A DNA stretch of 64,000 nucleotides from Lysinibacillus sp. FSL M8-0337 (GCF_038593855.1 NZ_CP151996.1:3658001-3722000), one strand, 5' to 3'. Positions 52,819 through 62,189 are shown, counted from the first letter of the stretch. Program-made: numbers and translations. The notes: generated from the sequence alone by a model not told the origin.

Positions 52819-54435
52819 TCAGAATTCTCGTAGCTTATCCACGGCCTCATTCCAGCGATTTTCAGCAGCTACAATGGTTTCCTTATAGATTATCAACTCT
52901 TTTGTGTATTCATCAGCCTTCCTTTGCTGTTCTTCTATAGAAGGAAGAGGTATTTCTAAAGCATACAAGTCTTTATAGCTGATATTAATTATTACGCTTC
53001 CTTGTTGCACACTACTTATCATCTTTTCACCAAGCGGGCTATCTAAAAACAGTTTTAGATAAGTACTGTTAAGCATCTTAGTTTCCGGGCGAATCACAAT
53101 TATATTTGATGAAGCGATGCAAGGATAACTTTGCTCTTGGAAGATGGCAGTTCTAATTGCTGTACCTCTTGCAGGTATGAGCACATCGCCTTCTTTAAGC
53201 AAGTAATTTTTAATCTTACGTTCTTCTTCATCAAAGTGATCAAGGCTATCATAATCAATGTCGTATTCTCCAACATTCGAGATGTTTACAACACCAATGC
53301 TTCCGGTTGGATCTTTCTTTGATACTGATTTCCCACGGAAAATTTCTGCAACATCTCCCATTGCTACTTTACGAACAGACGACTCTTGGAATTTAAGCCA
53401 CTCTTCATCTTGTTGTGAGAAAATTTTGTTTATGTTCCAGTCACCAAGTTCATCAAGCTCATCTGACATTACAAACGTCTCTTCTTCTATAACAAGTTCG
53501 TCTGCTATATCACGCCTATTTTTACGCTTCTCAGCTTTGTAACGACGAACTGTGACATCATCATCACCAGGCTTAGTATTAACAACATCAATGAGGTAAG
53601 TTTTAATTCCCGTTCCTTCAAAGGTTCCTTCCGGAAGCTCAGCAATTTCCTTAACACGATAAGTCTGTTGCACAAACCTCCTAAGCTCACCGTTCTTTCC
53701 TTGAGCGTATGTGATTCTTGCTGGCATTGTGATTACAAGCTCGCCACCAGCAGTTGTATGCAGAAGCAAGTTTTCAAGCGCTACAGCATCTGGATCTCTA
53801 CACATGAAATTCTCATCTTCTGCAAGGTTTCTCGTTCCAAAGTTAGGAACAGAGAATATTAGGTCATAGCGGTTGGTTGTAAAGCCATACTGATATATGC
53901 TGGCATTCAATATCTCTACATTCTTGTATCCAGCAAAAATCTTGTTAATTACATGAAGACTGATTGTATCTTCAGTTGTGATGGTGAAATTGCAACCAGG
54001 ATGTTCATCAACAAACTTCTTTAGGTTAGGGATGAATTTTTCACCTTCAGCAATAAGCACTGTATCTGACTCAAGATTGAAGCGACTATTGTACTCATTA
54101 AACAGAGCATTAGATACTGATATATATCTAAATCCTCTAGAACTCTTCGCCATCAAAATCTCCCACTCGAAATCTCCCCTGAAATCACTGCAAGCTTTAT
54201 ATACTCTGACAAATTGCGCCTTATCCTTAAACGGATTAACAATGTCGAGCCTATCAGCCACAGAGAGCATCGTCTCATAAATTCGTTCTTCCGATTCGTC
54301 TGATATTTCTCTACTAAGGTACTCTTCCTTAGTTTCAGCCACAAGAAGTGCAGCAGGGACGTAGGAGTCCATCTCCATATACGCTCTGAATAGATTTATG
54401 TATTCAAAGGTAGCCTTTTCGCTTTCTTTAACCAT
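52819..54435 (-). CDS. degenerate N6-methylase domain fused to a target recognition domain
   Basis: A 538-residue protein that heads the operon. Residues about 90-300 have the shape of a type I methylase fold, but motif I is missing and the position of NPPY reads FSVPNFG, so catalysis is doubtful. Residues about 355-538 form one HsdS-type recognition domain plus conserved helix (AEIFRGKSVSKKDPTGSIGV, LKEGDVLIPARGTAIRTAIF, LPSIEEQQRKADEYTKEL). It may be a half-specificity subunit guiding the fused or separate HsdM. Other such single-chain proteins are usually annotated as N-6 DNA methylases. Confidence 0.78.
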   Translation of the reverse strand: MVKESEKATFEYINLFRAYMEMDSYVPAALLVAETKEEYLSREISDESEERIYETMLSVADRLDIVNPFKDKAQFVRVYKACSDFRGDFEWEILMAKSSRGFRYISVSNALFNEYNSRFNLESDTVLIAEGEKFIPNLKKFVDEHPGCNFTITTEDTISLHVINKIFAGYKNVEILNASIYQYGFTTNRYDLIFSVPNFGTRNLAEDENFMCRDPDAVALENLLLHTTAGGELVITMPARITYAQGKNGELRRFVQQTYRVKEIAELPEGTFEGTGIKTYLIDVVNTKPGDDDVTVRRYKAEKRKNRRDIADELVIEEETFVMSDELDELGDWNINKIFSQQDEEWLKFQESSVRKVAMGDVAEIFRGKSVSKKDPTGSIGVVNISNVGEYDIDYDSLDHFDEEERKIKNYLLKEGDVLIPARGTAIRTAIFQEQSYPCIASSNIIVIRPETKMLNSTYLKLFLDSPLGEKMISSVQQGSVIINISYKDLYALEIPLPSIEEQQRKADEYTKELIIYKETIVAAENRWNEAVDKLREF

Positions 54436-55310
54436 GATTTATCCCCCCAATACTCAATTACATCTTTAATTGCACTAAGAATATCACACTAAAATTCCGC
54501 CGTCAACATTTTATCTAATTTTGGTATTCGAATACTAAAATATTTTACGAGCGTAGTTTATTGGTGGTTTATGCTCTTCGTTAGAAGGTATTACTACTCA
54601 AACCGCAACAGTTATCTATTTTCAACCATATAGAAAAACAATAGTTCTCTAACTTACACTAATTCCGTGTAAAGTAAGGCCCCGTGAACAAAAAACATTA
54701 ATATAGCAAAAATACAAAAATTTTCTGGAGGGCACCCAGTACTTTTATTTATTCTATTATTTGAAGAAAAGAGCCCTCGGGTAACCATTTTAAGAATTCA
54801 TGAGTTTTCTAATCGTTACGTTTACTATAAGAAAAAGTCTCTATTAAAGTCTGGCCGCCTATGTTCGACGTAAAACTTACCTAAAACTATTTAGAATAAG
54901 CTCTTCAAGTTAATCCTAATCTGGTGACAATTAATTGATTCAAGCTACATGTGCTAAATAAGCAAGCTATCCAAAAAAACATCAGATAGCTTGCCACTTG
55001 TCGTGCGTGCTGTGAGGTGCGCTTATTTTTTGAATTCGAGCTTACAATGTGTAGAATCATTCAAAGTTCTACCGTATCCTATGTATACTCAGAAAAAGCT
55101 CACAATCCCTTTCATATCATGGATTGCGAGCTAATAAAAATTTCTTATCGTAACCCAAAATAACCCAAAGATACCAGCAACCAGGTTTGAATCAGCTGTA
55201 AAAATATAGATATTATAAGGTTTCATGAATGTAATGTATAAAATATTTATTGGTTTATTTAGTTGATTATCGGTTTACTTGAATTATCTTTCTGATGAAA
55301 CATACAAAAA
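54436..55310. other. long intergenic region upstream of the R-M operon
   Basis: No convincing gene. It contains the R-M operon promoter region and two terminator-like hairpins: a 10-bp stem at 54962-54994 and an 11-of-12-bp stem at 55097-55132 (AGCTC...GAGCT). These suggest traces of lost genes. The base composition is again AT-rich, in contrast with the operon. Confidence 0.5.
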
Positions 55311-55354
55311 AGTACCTATTTTTTTGACCATTAGGTTATGGTTAAATAGGTACT
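55311..55354 (-). terminator. terminator of the gene ending at 55375
   Basis: Eleven-bp perfect stem (55311-55321 with 55344-55354), followed by a T-rich tract on the minus strand. Confidence 0.8.
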
Positions 55355-55374
55355 AACTCTTATTTTTATAATGT

Positions 55375-55956
55375 CTAACTTTCTCTAATTAAATTGCTAT
55401 TCAAAACATTTACACCGATATGATAGAAATCTGCGGAGCCATCCTCCTCATTCACTACATACGCAAATAGATACCCCTGATTTGCCATAAATATTTCATG
55501 CTCCATGTATTCTTTAATAACTAACCTTCGATCACTTTCTTCTGTTATCTCTTCGTCATCTGCCATTGCGTCAGCAAAAATATCCTTTGGTACACAGAGA
55601 TAACTTTTAGTAACAATCACCTTTTCAAAGCTAGATACTTCATGCTCACATTGAATTTCAATTTGTTTTCCTACCATATAATATGAAAGTAGAACATGAT
55701 AAACAAGTAACCCATTTTTGTCTAAATCTGAAATTATACCTTCATCTACTTCAGATAATTCTTCTTGATAAATAGAAAGAGGATTTAAGCTATTTGTTTT
55801 CAGGATTTTCTCTTCACTGAAAGCAGTTATAATGTTGTCTTTCAATCTAATTGCTTTCATTAAATCAATTGCTAATTTCTCACTTCTTGTTAAAAATGGA
55901 ATAATACCATTACTATTTTTATCCCATAAACGTAAATCCTTGGTCTTTTTCGGCAT
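55375..55956 (-). CDS. hypothetical protein
   Basis: A 193-residue acidic cytoplasmic protein of unknown function. There is a basic N-terminus (MPKKTKDLRLWDKNSNGIIP), an acidic patch ADAMADDEEITEESD and no recognised motif. AAGGGAG lies 9 bases before the ATG, and a clear terminator follows, so it is probably expressed. It lies alone within the mobile-element-like region. Confidence 0.55.
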   Translation of the reverse strand: MPKKTKDLRLWDKNSNGIIPFLTRSEKLAIDLMKAIRLKDNIITAFSEEKILKTNSLNPLSIYQEELSEVDEGIISDLDKNGLLVYHVLLSYYMVGKQIEIQCEHEVSSFEKVIVTKSYLCVPKDIFADAMADDEEITEESDRRLVIKEYMEHEIFMANQGYLFAYVVNEEDGSADFYHIGVNVLNSNLIRES

Positions 55957-56264
55957 TTAACGTAACTCCCTTATGATAGACTTTTTTCGTGGGAAATAAG
56001 GTATTTCTAAAACAGAAAAAGCAGAATACCCCTAATATCGCAATTTGCTATAATGAATTACTATTTCTAATTCCGTTCACATCGACTAATATCCTTTAAG
56101 ATTAAAAATCGTATGAAACCCACAATGTAGATGAAAATTATTTTATAAAAAAAGAGTTGTAACAAATAAGCACCCATCCTTACTAACCCATGTATTAACT
56201 AGCTCTTCATTTTCTCGCATTAACGGCTTTTTTATTGGACATTCTACGTTTTATTTATACTTCC

Positions 56265-56336
56265 CTATTTTAGTTGTTCTTGATAATGTTTAAGCTTTTC
56301 ATATAAAGTTGATTTTTTCATATCAACTTTAATCAT
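56265..56336 (-). CDS. possible 23-residue HTH-like mini-gene or gene remnant
   Basis: ATG at 56336 has AAAGGA 6 bases upstream and encodes MIKVDMKKSTLYEKLKHYQE and three more residues. With the codons just before it (YSIKEF) it resembles a helix-turn-helix of the excisionase or small regulator type. It is either a very small protein or the tail of a lost regulator. Confidence 0.25.
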   Translation of the reverse strand: MIKVDMKKSTLYEKLKHYQEQLK

Positions 56337-56413
56337 AAATTCCTTTATAGAATAGACTTAAAGAAGTATGAAATGAAAGAGGGGGAAAATGCAAGTAACA
56401 ACTTATATAAAAA

Positions 56414-56451
56414 AGTTCGACAAGATCGAGATGTTTCGATTTTGTCGAACT
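56414..56451 (-). terminator. terminator of the gene ending at 56471
   Basis: Long stem of about 16 bp with one mismatch (arms 56414-56429 and 56436-56451) and a six-T run on the minus strand. Confidence 0.85.
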
Positions 56452-56470
56452 CTATAGGACACCAATCCTT

Positions 56471-57055
56471 TTAAAAATCCCTTAATAAATCTAATACATC
56501 CTCACGCTTTTCAAAGATAGTAGCTTGAATACATAGCCCAGTTGTGGCATGTTTATACACCCGAAGCGTTTCTTCTACTATAATTAAGCCAATATGCCAC
56601 TCCATCTCAGGTGTAACAATTGCCAATAAAATCGTATTCCTCTTATCGCCTGTTTTAATCTCCGGTATCAAATTCTTTAGAATAAAGTTACGCACGTCTT
56701 TCGAAAACTCTTTCTGTAAATGGATCGTGTAAAACATGACATCTTCAACTTTGTCATACCCCCTATAGAGCTCAAATTCATGAGTAGCATTAACGATTTC
56801 CTGTTCTATACCTATGCTTGGGAACATGTTACATTGAACTTTGATATCATTCGATTCTCTTTCATTTAAATTAATTGTGTTAGGTTCATGAAATATAGAG
56901 CTATTGCCATCTGAGATATACTTTGAAAGAATATTATAGGCAATCAATGTCCATATATGTTCCATGTATGGCTGCTCGATAAAATAGTGCAATTTCCCTT
57001 TCGATAAATATTGATTACCCCCTACTACAAAACTGTGTGTGTTTAATTCAAACAT
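56471..57055 (-). CDS. hypothetical protein
   Basis: A 194-residue protein of unknown function with mixed alpha/beta composition (FTIHL-like strands, NFILKNLIPEIKTGDKRNTI, MEWHIGLIIVEETLRVYKHA). There are no membrane segments. ATG at 57055 follows GAGGAG by 8 bases; a GTG at 57064 lies within that site. It is monocistronic with a strong terminator. Confidence 0.55.
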   Translation of the reverse strand: MFELNTHSFVVGGNQYLSKGKLHYFIEQPYMEHIWTLIAYNILSKYISDGNSSIFHEPNTINLNERESNDIKVQCNMFPSIGIEQEIVNATHEFELYRGYDKVEDVMFYTIHLQKEFSKDVRNFILKNLIPEIKTGDKRNTILLAIVTPEMEWHIGLIIVEETLRVYKHATTGLCIQATIFEKREDVLDLLRDF

Positions 57056-57230
57056 TGTCTCCACTCCTCAGAATAAGATTTGAAGTTGTTAACAAACGAA
57101 AAGCCTACAAACAATCTAAACCAGTTTGTTAACTCTGTCTTATATATCCAAAAGCAAAAGATATATTTTAAGTAGCCTATATCCTGCTTTGATATATAAT
57201 GTAGCTCGACAAAAGTTTCCAAAATAATAA

Positions 57231-57253
57231 AAAAGAGAGCACAGATTTGCTCT
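57231..57253 (-). terminator. terminator-like hairpin
   Basis: AGAGCA (57236-57241) pairs with TGCTCT (57248-57253) and a T-rich run follows on the minus strand. It may end transcription of the frame at 57406-57660. Confidence 0.5.
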
Positions 57254-57405
57254 ATCTCTCTGAAAGTGCTTATTAAGCTTGTAAATGGATGGTGCTTGAA
57301 TTTCTGTTCATCTTGATGTACTTTCTTCCTACTGAAAATAAAAAAACTCTATAAATATTTTTACTTTAATATTTGTTGCCCAGTATCAAAAATCCAAGCA
57401 AATCT

Positions 57406-57660
57406 TTACAGATTTTTCTTACTCATTAATCTAGCAAATCGTGTAAACTGCGGTTTAAATGCTAACATACCATCCTTATTTTTCGGGTTTATATCAATCA
57501 GTGGGATTGATGTTTTTTTATAGCCTACGTTTAAATTAGGAATCGGTAATTTAACTTCACCATTCATGTATCTTTCTAAATTTAGCGATAATATAAATTT
57601 TTCCCTCTTATCATCACATAAACAGCTTCCTGCATACTCATCCTGAAGCAAGATATACAT
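57406..57660 (-). CDS. hypothetical small protein, possibly truncated
   Basis: An 84-codon frame with protein-like sequence (REKFILSLNLERYMNGEVKL, PIPNLNVGYKK) and no recognised family. No ribosome binding site precedes the ATG at 57660, so it may lack its original 5' end. A terminator-like hairpin lies downstream. Confidence 0.35.
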   Translation of the reverse strand: MYILLQDEYAGSCLCDDKREKFILSLNLERYMNGEVKLPIPNLNVGYKKTSIPLIDINPKNKDGMLAFKPQFTRFARLMSKKNL

Positions 57661-57757
57661 AAATTCATATTTAGAAACACTGGATTACTCTCCATCTTGT
57701 ACCTCCGTAGTGTCTGTTCTTATACTTATGTATATTGTAACTAGTTCGTTTATAAGC

Positions 57758-57881
57758 GATAACTTTTGAAACGATTAATTTTGAAAACTTCCTGTAGCCC
57801 CAGTTACAGCAACGTTTTAATTGCTTTTATAAAGAAGTTGATAACTTTTGTCCATTTTGATAACTTTTTCTGATAACTTTT
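57758..57881 (+). repeat. clustered GATAACTTTT direct repeats
   Basis: GATAACTTTT occurs at 57758, 57840, 57859 and 57872 in an AT-rich, gene-free stretch, the last three within 42 bases. They look like iterons or protein-binding sites. Related ACAACTT and AACAACTTTT strings continue to about 58110. Confidence 0.45.
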
Positions 57882-58361
57882 TAATACATAAATTTTATAA
57901 GTTTTTAAGGTTAGTTACGTATTAATATAGTTTTATAAATAAACTCCTAAGTTGAAATTATAAACGTAAATCAACTTTTCGTACTATAGTTGTATCTGTT
58001 ACTAAAATTAAGGATTAATAAATAATTCTTGTTAGGTTTTGTCAATAGAAAGTCAACTAATTTACAACTTAATAGCTTATTGTTAACCTATTAACAACTT
58101 TTGAATTATTGTTATATCAATCAAAATAATTTTATAGGTTTTTTAAAGTTTTGTTTACTCTTGGAAATAAATTTTTGAATAGGTTTGGAGTGTTGAGTAG
58201 ATTTTCTTTGAGGTTAAGATTTGAACAATCTTTTCTATTTGTAGAATAGCTTTAGAAGTTTATATCAGAAGAAATTTAGAAATCCCACAATATGAAAATG
58301 GTGTCTTTTAAAAGTGTCAAACTCTATACTTAGATGGTGATATCTATTGTTAAATATTTAA
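57882..58361. other. AT-rich gene-free region
   Basis: No open frame with a start signal on either strand. It follows the repeat cluster and may be part of an origin or an eroded gene. Confidence 0.4.
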
Positions 58362-58526
58362 TTTATCACTACTACAATTAAAGGAGATGAACAAGCTGGT
58401 TTAAAAACAAAAGACCCTCTGATTTTCTCGGTAGGTAAATCACAAAATGGGGATATATTCGTTGAAGTAACCATTTATGAGCGGAAAGATAGAAGAAATA
58501 TTTCCTATGGCATTATTATAGGGTGA
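58362..58526 (+). pseudogene. gene fragment
   Basis: After a stop at 58359, the plus strand is open for 54 codons with clearly protein-like sequence (KTKDPLIFSVGKSQNGDIFV, EVTIYERKDRRNISYGIIIG) ending at TGA 58524-58526. No start codon with a ribosome binding site exists in frame. I read it as the remnant of a lost gene. Confidence 0.4.
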
Positions 58527-58564
58527 ATCGCTAGTTACCAGAAGACTAGGTTACATCTTATATT

Positions 58565-58816
58565 TTGCAAGTAAGTCCTACTAAATTAGCATACAATCGA
58601 AAAACAATTATTATAAAAATCAAAAGAAAAGGCTACCCCTTTTATAAAAAATTTCATGATTTTTATAAAAGAATCTTTCTCTTTTATTCTTTGTTCTTTT
58701 CTTTTATAAAGTTTCTAGCAAATGCGGTGCTCTCAGCTATGTTGCTATTTACACAACCCACACCAGTTACATCAGCTGAAGAGACCACTGGCACTTCAAC
58801 AGCACAAATCGTTTAA
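58565..58816 (+). pseudogene. remnant with signal-peptide-like end
   Basis: The frame is open for 83 codons and ends in KFLANAVLSAMLLFTQPTPV then TSAEETTG, which looks like the export signal and first residues of a secreted protein, followed directly by a stop. No start with a ribosome binding site is visible. It is probably the cut-off 5' piece of a secreted-protein gene. Confidence 0.3.
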
Positions 58817-58910
58817 AAATGTTACTCATACTATCACGGCATTAATTAATATACTGATATTATTTTGTAACTCCCATTTTTGTACTTCAGTAGTAAATAA
58901 TTGTTTTATT

Positions 58911-58945
58911 ATTAGCAAAAAGATAGCAAGATTGTAAAAAGTAAT
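58911..58945 (-). terminator. terminator of the HNH gene
   Basis: Stem AGATAGC (58921-58927) with GCTATCT (58939-58945), plus inner pairs; TTTTGCTAAT follows on the minus strand. Confidence 0.6.
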
Positions 58946-58975
58946 CCTGCTATCTGAAATTTATTGCTACTTCTT

Positions 58976-59659
58976 TTAAAATATTTTCGGGTTCAATATA
59001 GCCTCCACGTCTTTAGAAACAAAAGGTGGTTGATGCTTTATCTCATCATGATAGTGTCTTGCATTCATTTTATGAGAAATGACCTCAAGGTTTTCAGATT
59101 TATTATTATATTTATCTCCATCTTTATGGTTGACACAATTAGGATTACCTCCATTTCCAAGAGTAGTTAAGGCAAATGCTCCATATTTAAAAAGTGCCTG
59201 TAACTGATGATCAGCAATAATAATCTTTTCGAAATCTCCATTCTTATATATCGTAAAGCATTTGTATCCTCTATTTCTACTCCTTGCTTGACAGCTCTGC
59301 ATTAACCAATCTCCTTCCGTGGGGTAAAAAGTTCCGTTTTCATAAATAATTCTTTCATTATTAGGTTGTTTTATTTTTTGCAGTTTTATCTTCTTACCTT
59401 CTATTATTAATCGATACTTTTTATTATCATACCTAAATACCCCACCACATAGCTGACTTATCAGTATTGTTCTGTAGCCGTAAGTAACAAGGTAGATATC
59501 ATCAAAAACATATTCTCTCCTTAGGTAGATATCCCAAATTCTTTCCATTCGCGCATTCCAGTTGATAGACTCTAAAATTTGTTGCTCCCTAGCGGAAAGT
59601 GCCCCCTCTTTTTTATTAATAGGGTTGCTTGATACGTATTTGAAGTTACTTTTTGTCAT
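58976..59659 (-). CDS. HNH endonuclease (homing/phage type)
   Basis: A 227-residue protein. The HNH_3-type catalytic motif is CVNHKDGDKYNNKSENLEVI near residue 175-195, typical of free-standing phage or intron-type HNH enzymes. The N-terminal 150 residues (YLVTYGYRTILISQLCGGVF, RSRNRGYKCFTIYKNGDFEK) probably bind DNA. AAGGAC lies before the ATG. It lies alone in sparse DNA. It is probably a selfish or element-linked endonuclease. Confidence 0.78.
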   Translation of the reverse strand: MTKSNFKYVSSNPINKKEGALSAREQQILESINWNARMERIWDIYLRREYVFDDIYLVTYGYRTILISQLCGGVFRYDNKKYRLIIEGKKIKLQKIKQPNNERIIYENGTFYPTEGDWLMQSCQARSRNRGYKCFTIYKNGDFEKIIIADHQLQALFKYGAFALTTLGNGGNPNCVNHKDGDKYNNKSENLEVISHKMNARHYHDEIKHQPPFVSKDVEAILNPKIF

Positions 59660-59921
59660 TTGTAATCAGTCCTTTTGAGGTAATCAGCTACTTATATCAC
59701 TATCAAATATGTGTCAGTAATTTACTGCACTCAATTTTCAGAACCCCCTTACCTACTTGCGATTGATGAGCTATTAGCTGGTACCACAATATACTTACTG
59801 CTCGAACTGACTGAGAATTTTATCTGTAATTTGCTAGTTTTCATAAAAAAAACAGTTTATTTTTTTGAGTTTTAAAATAAACCTATTTATATCCAATCAA
59901 TTTTAATAGTTATAAACACTG
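59660..59921. other. intergenic region, no gene
   Basis: Upstream region of the HNH gene. I see no gene or repeat. Confidence 0.4.
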
Positions 59922-59991
59922 AGAATAAAAATACCCCTGCAACGCATTTTAAGTCGCCAAATTGACGAGCTTATAAAAGTTACAGGGGTAA
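59922..59991 (-). terminator. long nested hairpin after the Dam-like methylase gene
   Basis: Outer stem TACCCCTG (59932-59939) with CAGGGGTA (59983-59990) and further interrupted pairing towards a small loop near 59960. A T-rich tract follows on the minus strand. Probably a terminator, though longer and more structured than the others. Confidence 0.55.
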
Positions 59992-60118
59992 TTATACCTA
60001 CGCCCTAAGAGCGATTTATAGCGGAATTAAAGGAGCCGAATATATAACCCTACAATAAATAGTTATTATATACTTGGTACAATTCCTAGAAGCCATCATC
60101 CGATGACATGACTAGCAA

Positions 60119-60958
60119 TCAATCTAATAAAATTTGGGGTAATAAATAATTGGAGATATCAATATTAGACCACAAAAATTCCAGTTGAGTGATACCCTTT
60201 TTTCCAGATGAAGATTTAGTAATTTCTCCAAGGCAGTATTTCTTCCACCCATTTCCAACCAATATTTTTTCATAATCAGGATTATCAAAGTTAGATATAA
60301 GAATAGGAGCTCTACTATTAACTATTAGTTGAGCTAATTCCTTATGATTGACCTCACCATCATACGAAGTAGTCCCGAAATATGGAGGATCTATATATAA
60401 AAGAAAATCTGGACGGCGTTTGTATACCTCTAGTACATTTTTATAATCTGTACATAGTACTCTTGTTTTACTCATTGATGGATACAGTTCTTTGAATTTT
60501 AGTAAAGATTCATATGAAATACCCATCATTGCATTTGCTTTAGAAAACGCTCTACGATCTGCTGCTCTACTGAATGCTTGAACAATGATTGTAAGTGCTG
60601 CGGATTCTACCATCGGTGTACTAGGGTCTACTCGGCGTTTACAAGCACGTTCAAACTCTTCTTTTGATTGAACATAATATTGGTATTGATAAGCTGCATC
60701 AATCATTTCCTGTAGTAAGTCTATCTCTGTACAACATGCCATGACATTACAAAAACCTCTGTCAATATCGTTATAAATGACTTCTTCCATGTGTATATCT
60801 AAATGTGGGATAAATTTGCACCCACCACCAAACACATCAATGAACCCTATTAACCCATTATCATTTACAAAATCACGCATAATAGGAATAAGTAAATTTA
60901 AAAGCTGTATCTTTCCACCAATTGTAGCAAGAGTCTTTACAATTTCAATTTGATGCAT
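60119..60958 (-). CDS. Dam-like D12-class adenine-N6 DNA methyltransferase
   Basis: A 279-residue methylase. Motif I is FIDVFGGGCKFIPHL (S-adenosylmethionine site, FGGG instead of the usual FxGSG) and motif IV is LYIDPPYFGTTSYDGEVNHK. The order (motif I before IV, a variable recognition region between) fits the Dam/M.DpnII class. No partner nuclease lies next to it, so it may be an orphan that protects or regulates the element. It starts 4 bases after the upstream gene stops, within the same operon. Confidence 0.85.
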   Translation of the reverse strand: MHQIEIVKTLATIGGKIQLLNLLIPIMRDFVNDNGLIGFIDVFGGGCKFIPHLDIHMEEVIYNDIDRGFCNVMACCTEIDLLQEMIDAAYQYQYYVQSKEEFERACKRRVDPSTPMVESAALTIIVQAFSRAADRRAFSKANAMMGISYESLLKFKELYPSMSKTRVLCTDYKNVLEVYKRRPDFLLYIDPPYFGTTSYDGEVNHKELAQLIVNSRAPILISNFDNPDYEKILVGNGWKKYCLGEITKSSSGKKGITQLEFLWSNIDISNYLLPQILLD

Positions 60959-60962
60959 AGTA

Positions 60963-61781
60963 TTATTCCCCCGCTCTCTTTAAGCGAGGACTAGTCAATA
61001 CATAAGCACGCTTTGTTGGTATACCTCTTCGAAGTTTGACTGGCTTATCCTTTCGCAAGTCTACAGATGATTCGTCCAAATACAGATACCCCATTCTTAC
61101 CCAGTATTCTAATATTGCACCTAATGTATTAGTGTGTGTAATATCAAATACTTCTCGCAAGTACTTAGGCATAATAGCGATTGATTCGCAACCGTACTTC
61201 TTGATGCCTTTTTCATCTGCGATGTATACCCCTTGAGAGGTGTTTTCAATATAGCCTTGTTGTGGTTCAGTATCGACATCAATAATACGTTTCGGGAATA
61301 ACTCGATGTTCTCTTCAATATGCTCTACCAAAAGGTCAAAATAAATTCCCGCTTGAGCATCTGAAATAGCAACATTTATGGACTCTTGAACGTCTTCACT
61401 AGCAAGTAGACATGCAATGTCTTCTACTTCTTTATAAGTGCACTCATCTCTTAAAAGCTCAATATAAGACTGGATTTGAGTAAAGCCACTTCGGCTCAGC
61501 CCCGCTCTGTTCATTAATTCTAGCTCTATTTTTTTAGCCTTTGAAGAACGTGGGCTCATGAAATCAGCATATTTGTGATAGCTAGGAGCTTGCTCTATAT
61601 GCCCTTTAATAGAAATGACCAATTGTGTGTGCCCATTCAATTCACCCTTCAAGATTTGGATAGACCACTCTTTTTCAACTACCTGCTTAGCGTTTATCCC
61701 CCTTGCATTTAATGGTGGAGATAGCTCGAATTTGGAAATTGCCTGTTGTTCGTGTGTTACTGAATTTTGTTTTTTTGTCAT
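60963..61781 (-). CDS. hypothetical protein coupled to the Dam-like methylase
   Basis: A 272-residue protein of unknown function. The middle part is helical and acidic; the end is basic (DLRKDKPVKLRRGIPTKRAY). GVYIADEKGIKKYG and LREVFDITHTNTLGAILEYW suggest a compact alpha/beta domain. AAGGCGG precedes the ATG, and it is the first gene of the pair. It could be an element replication or regulatory protein, but no motif proves this. Confidence 0.55.
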   Translation of the reverse strand: MTKKQNSVTHEQQAISKFELSPPLNARGINAKQVVEKEWSIQILKGELNGHTQLVISIKGHIEQAPSYHKYADFMSPRSSKAKKIELELMNRAGLSRSGFTQIQSYIELLRDECTYKEVEDIACLLASEDVQESINVAISDAQAGIYFDLLVEHIEENIELFPKRIIDVDTEPQQGYIENTSQGVYIADEKGIKKYGCESIAIMPKYLREVFDITHTNTLGAILEYWVRMGYLYLDESSVDLRKDKPVKLRRGIPTKRAYVLTSPRLKRAGE

Positions 61782-62189
61782 GGTTTCTTAACCGCCTTCT
61801 AGTTAGAGCTATAACGACACACGTATCTACCCATTTTGAAAAGGGTCCTTTATCGTTATGCATTCATATAAAGGCTTCTCTCTGGAAAGATCGTTAATTT
61901 TATAAGTTTCCCATGAGAAATTTATAAAGTCAGTCTAACTTTTCTCATGCTCACCCTAAAATTAGAAAACTCCCTCGAAAAAAAGTAAAGATGAGTCCAA
62001 AATATTTTTAGATGAGTGAGCGAATAAATCCTGCTATCCCACCGCTCGAAGTTTTTCCCTATTTTTTTCGGGAAAGTTATCTGGAAATGCTATATAGATA
62101 TATTTCCCATAACCGGAAATCTCGATTCACTTAAGGTAGATGTGTATAGAGCTAGGGATTTCTTGAATAGTGGTCTATGTAAAGAAAAA
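61782..62189. other. intergenic region, no gene
   Basis: Upstream region of the methylase operon. No gene recognised. Confidence 0.4.

Noticed and set aside
54436-55310. Hidden gene upstream of the R-M operon
   Set aside because: All frames are broken by frequent stops and no start signal was found; only hairpins stand out.
59922-59991. Retron-type non-coding RNA
   Set aside because: No reverse transcriptase gene is encoded nearby, and position and T tract fit a terminator.
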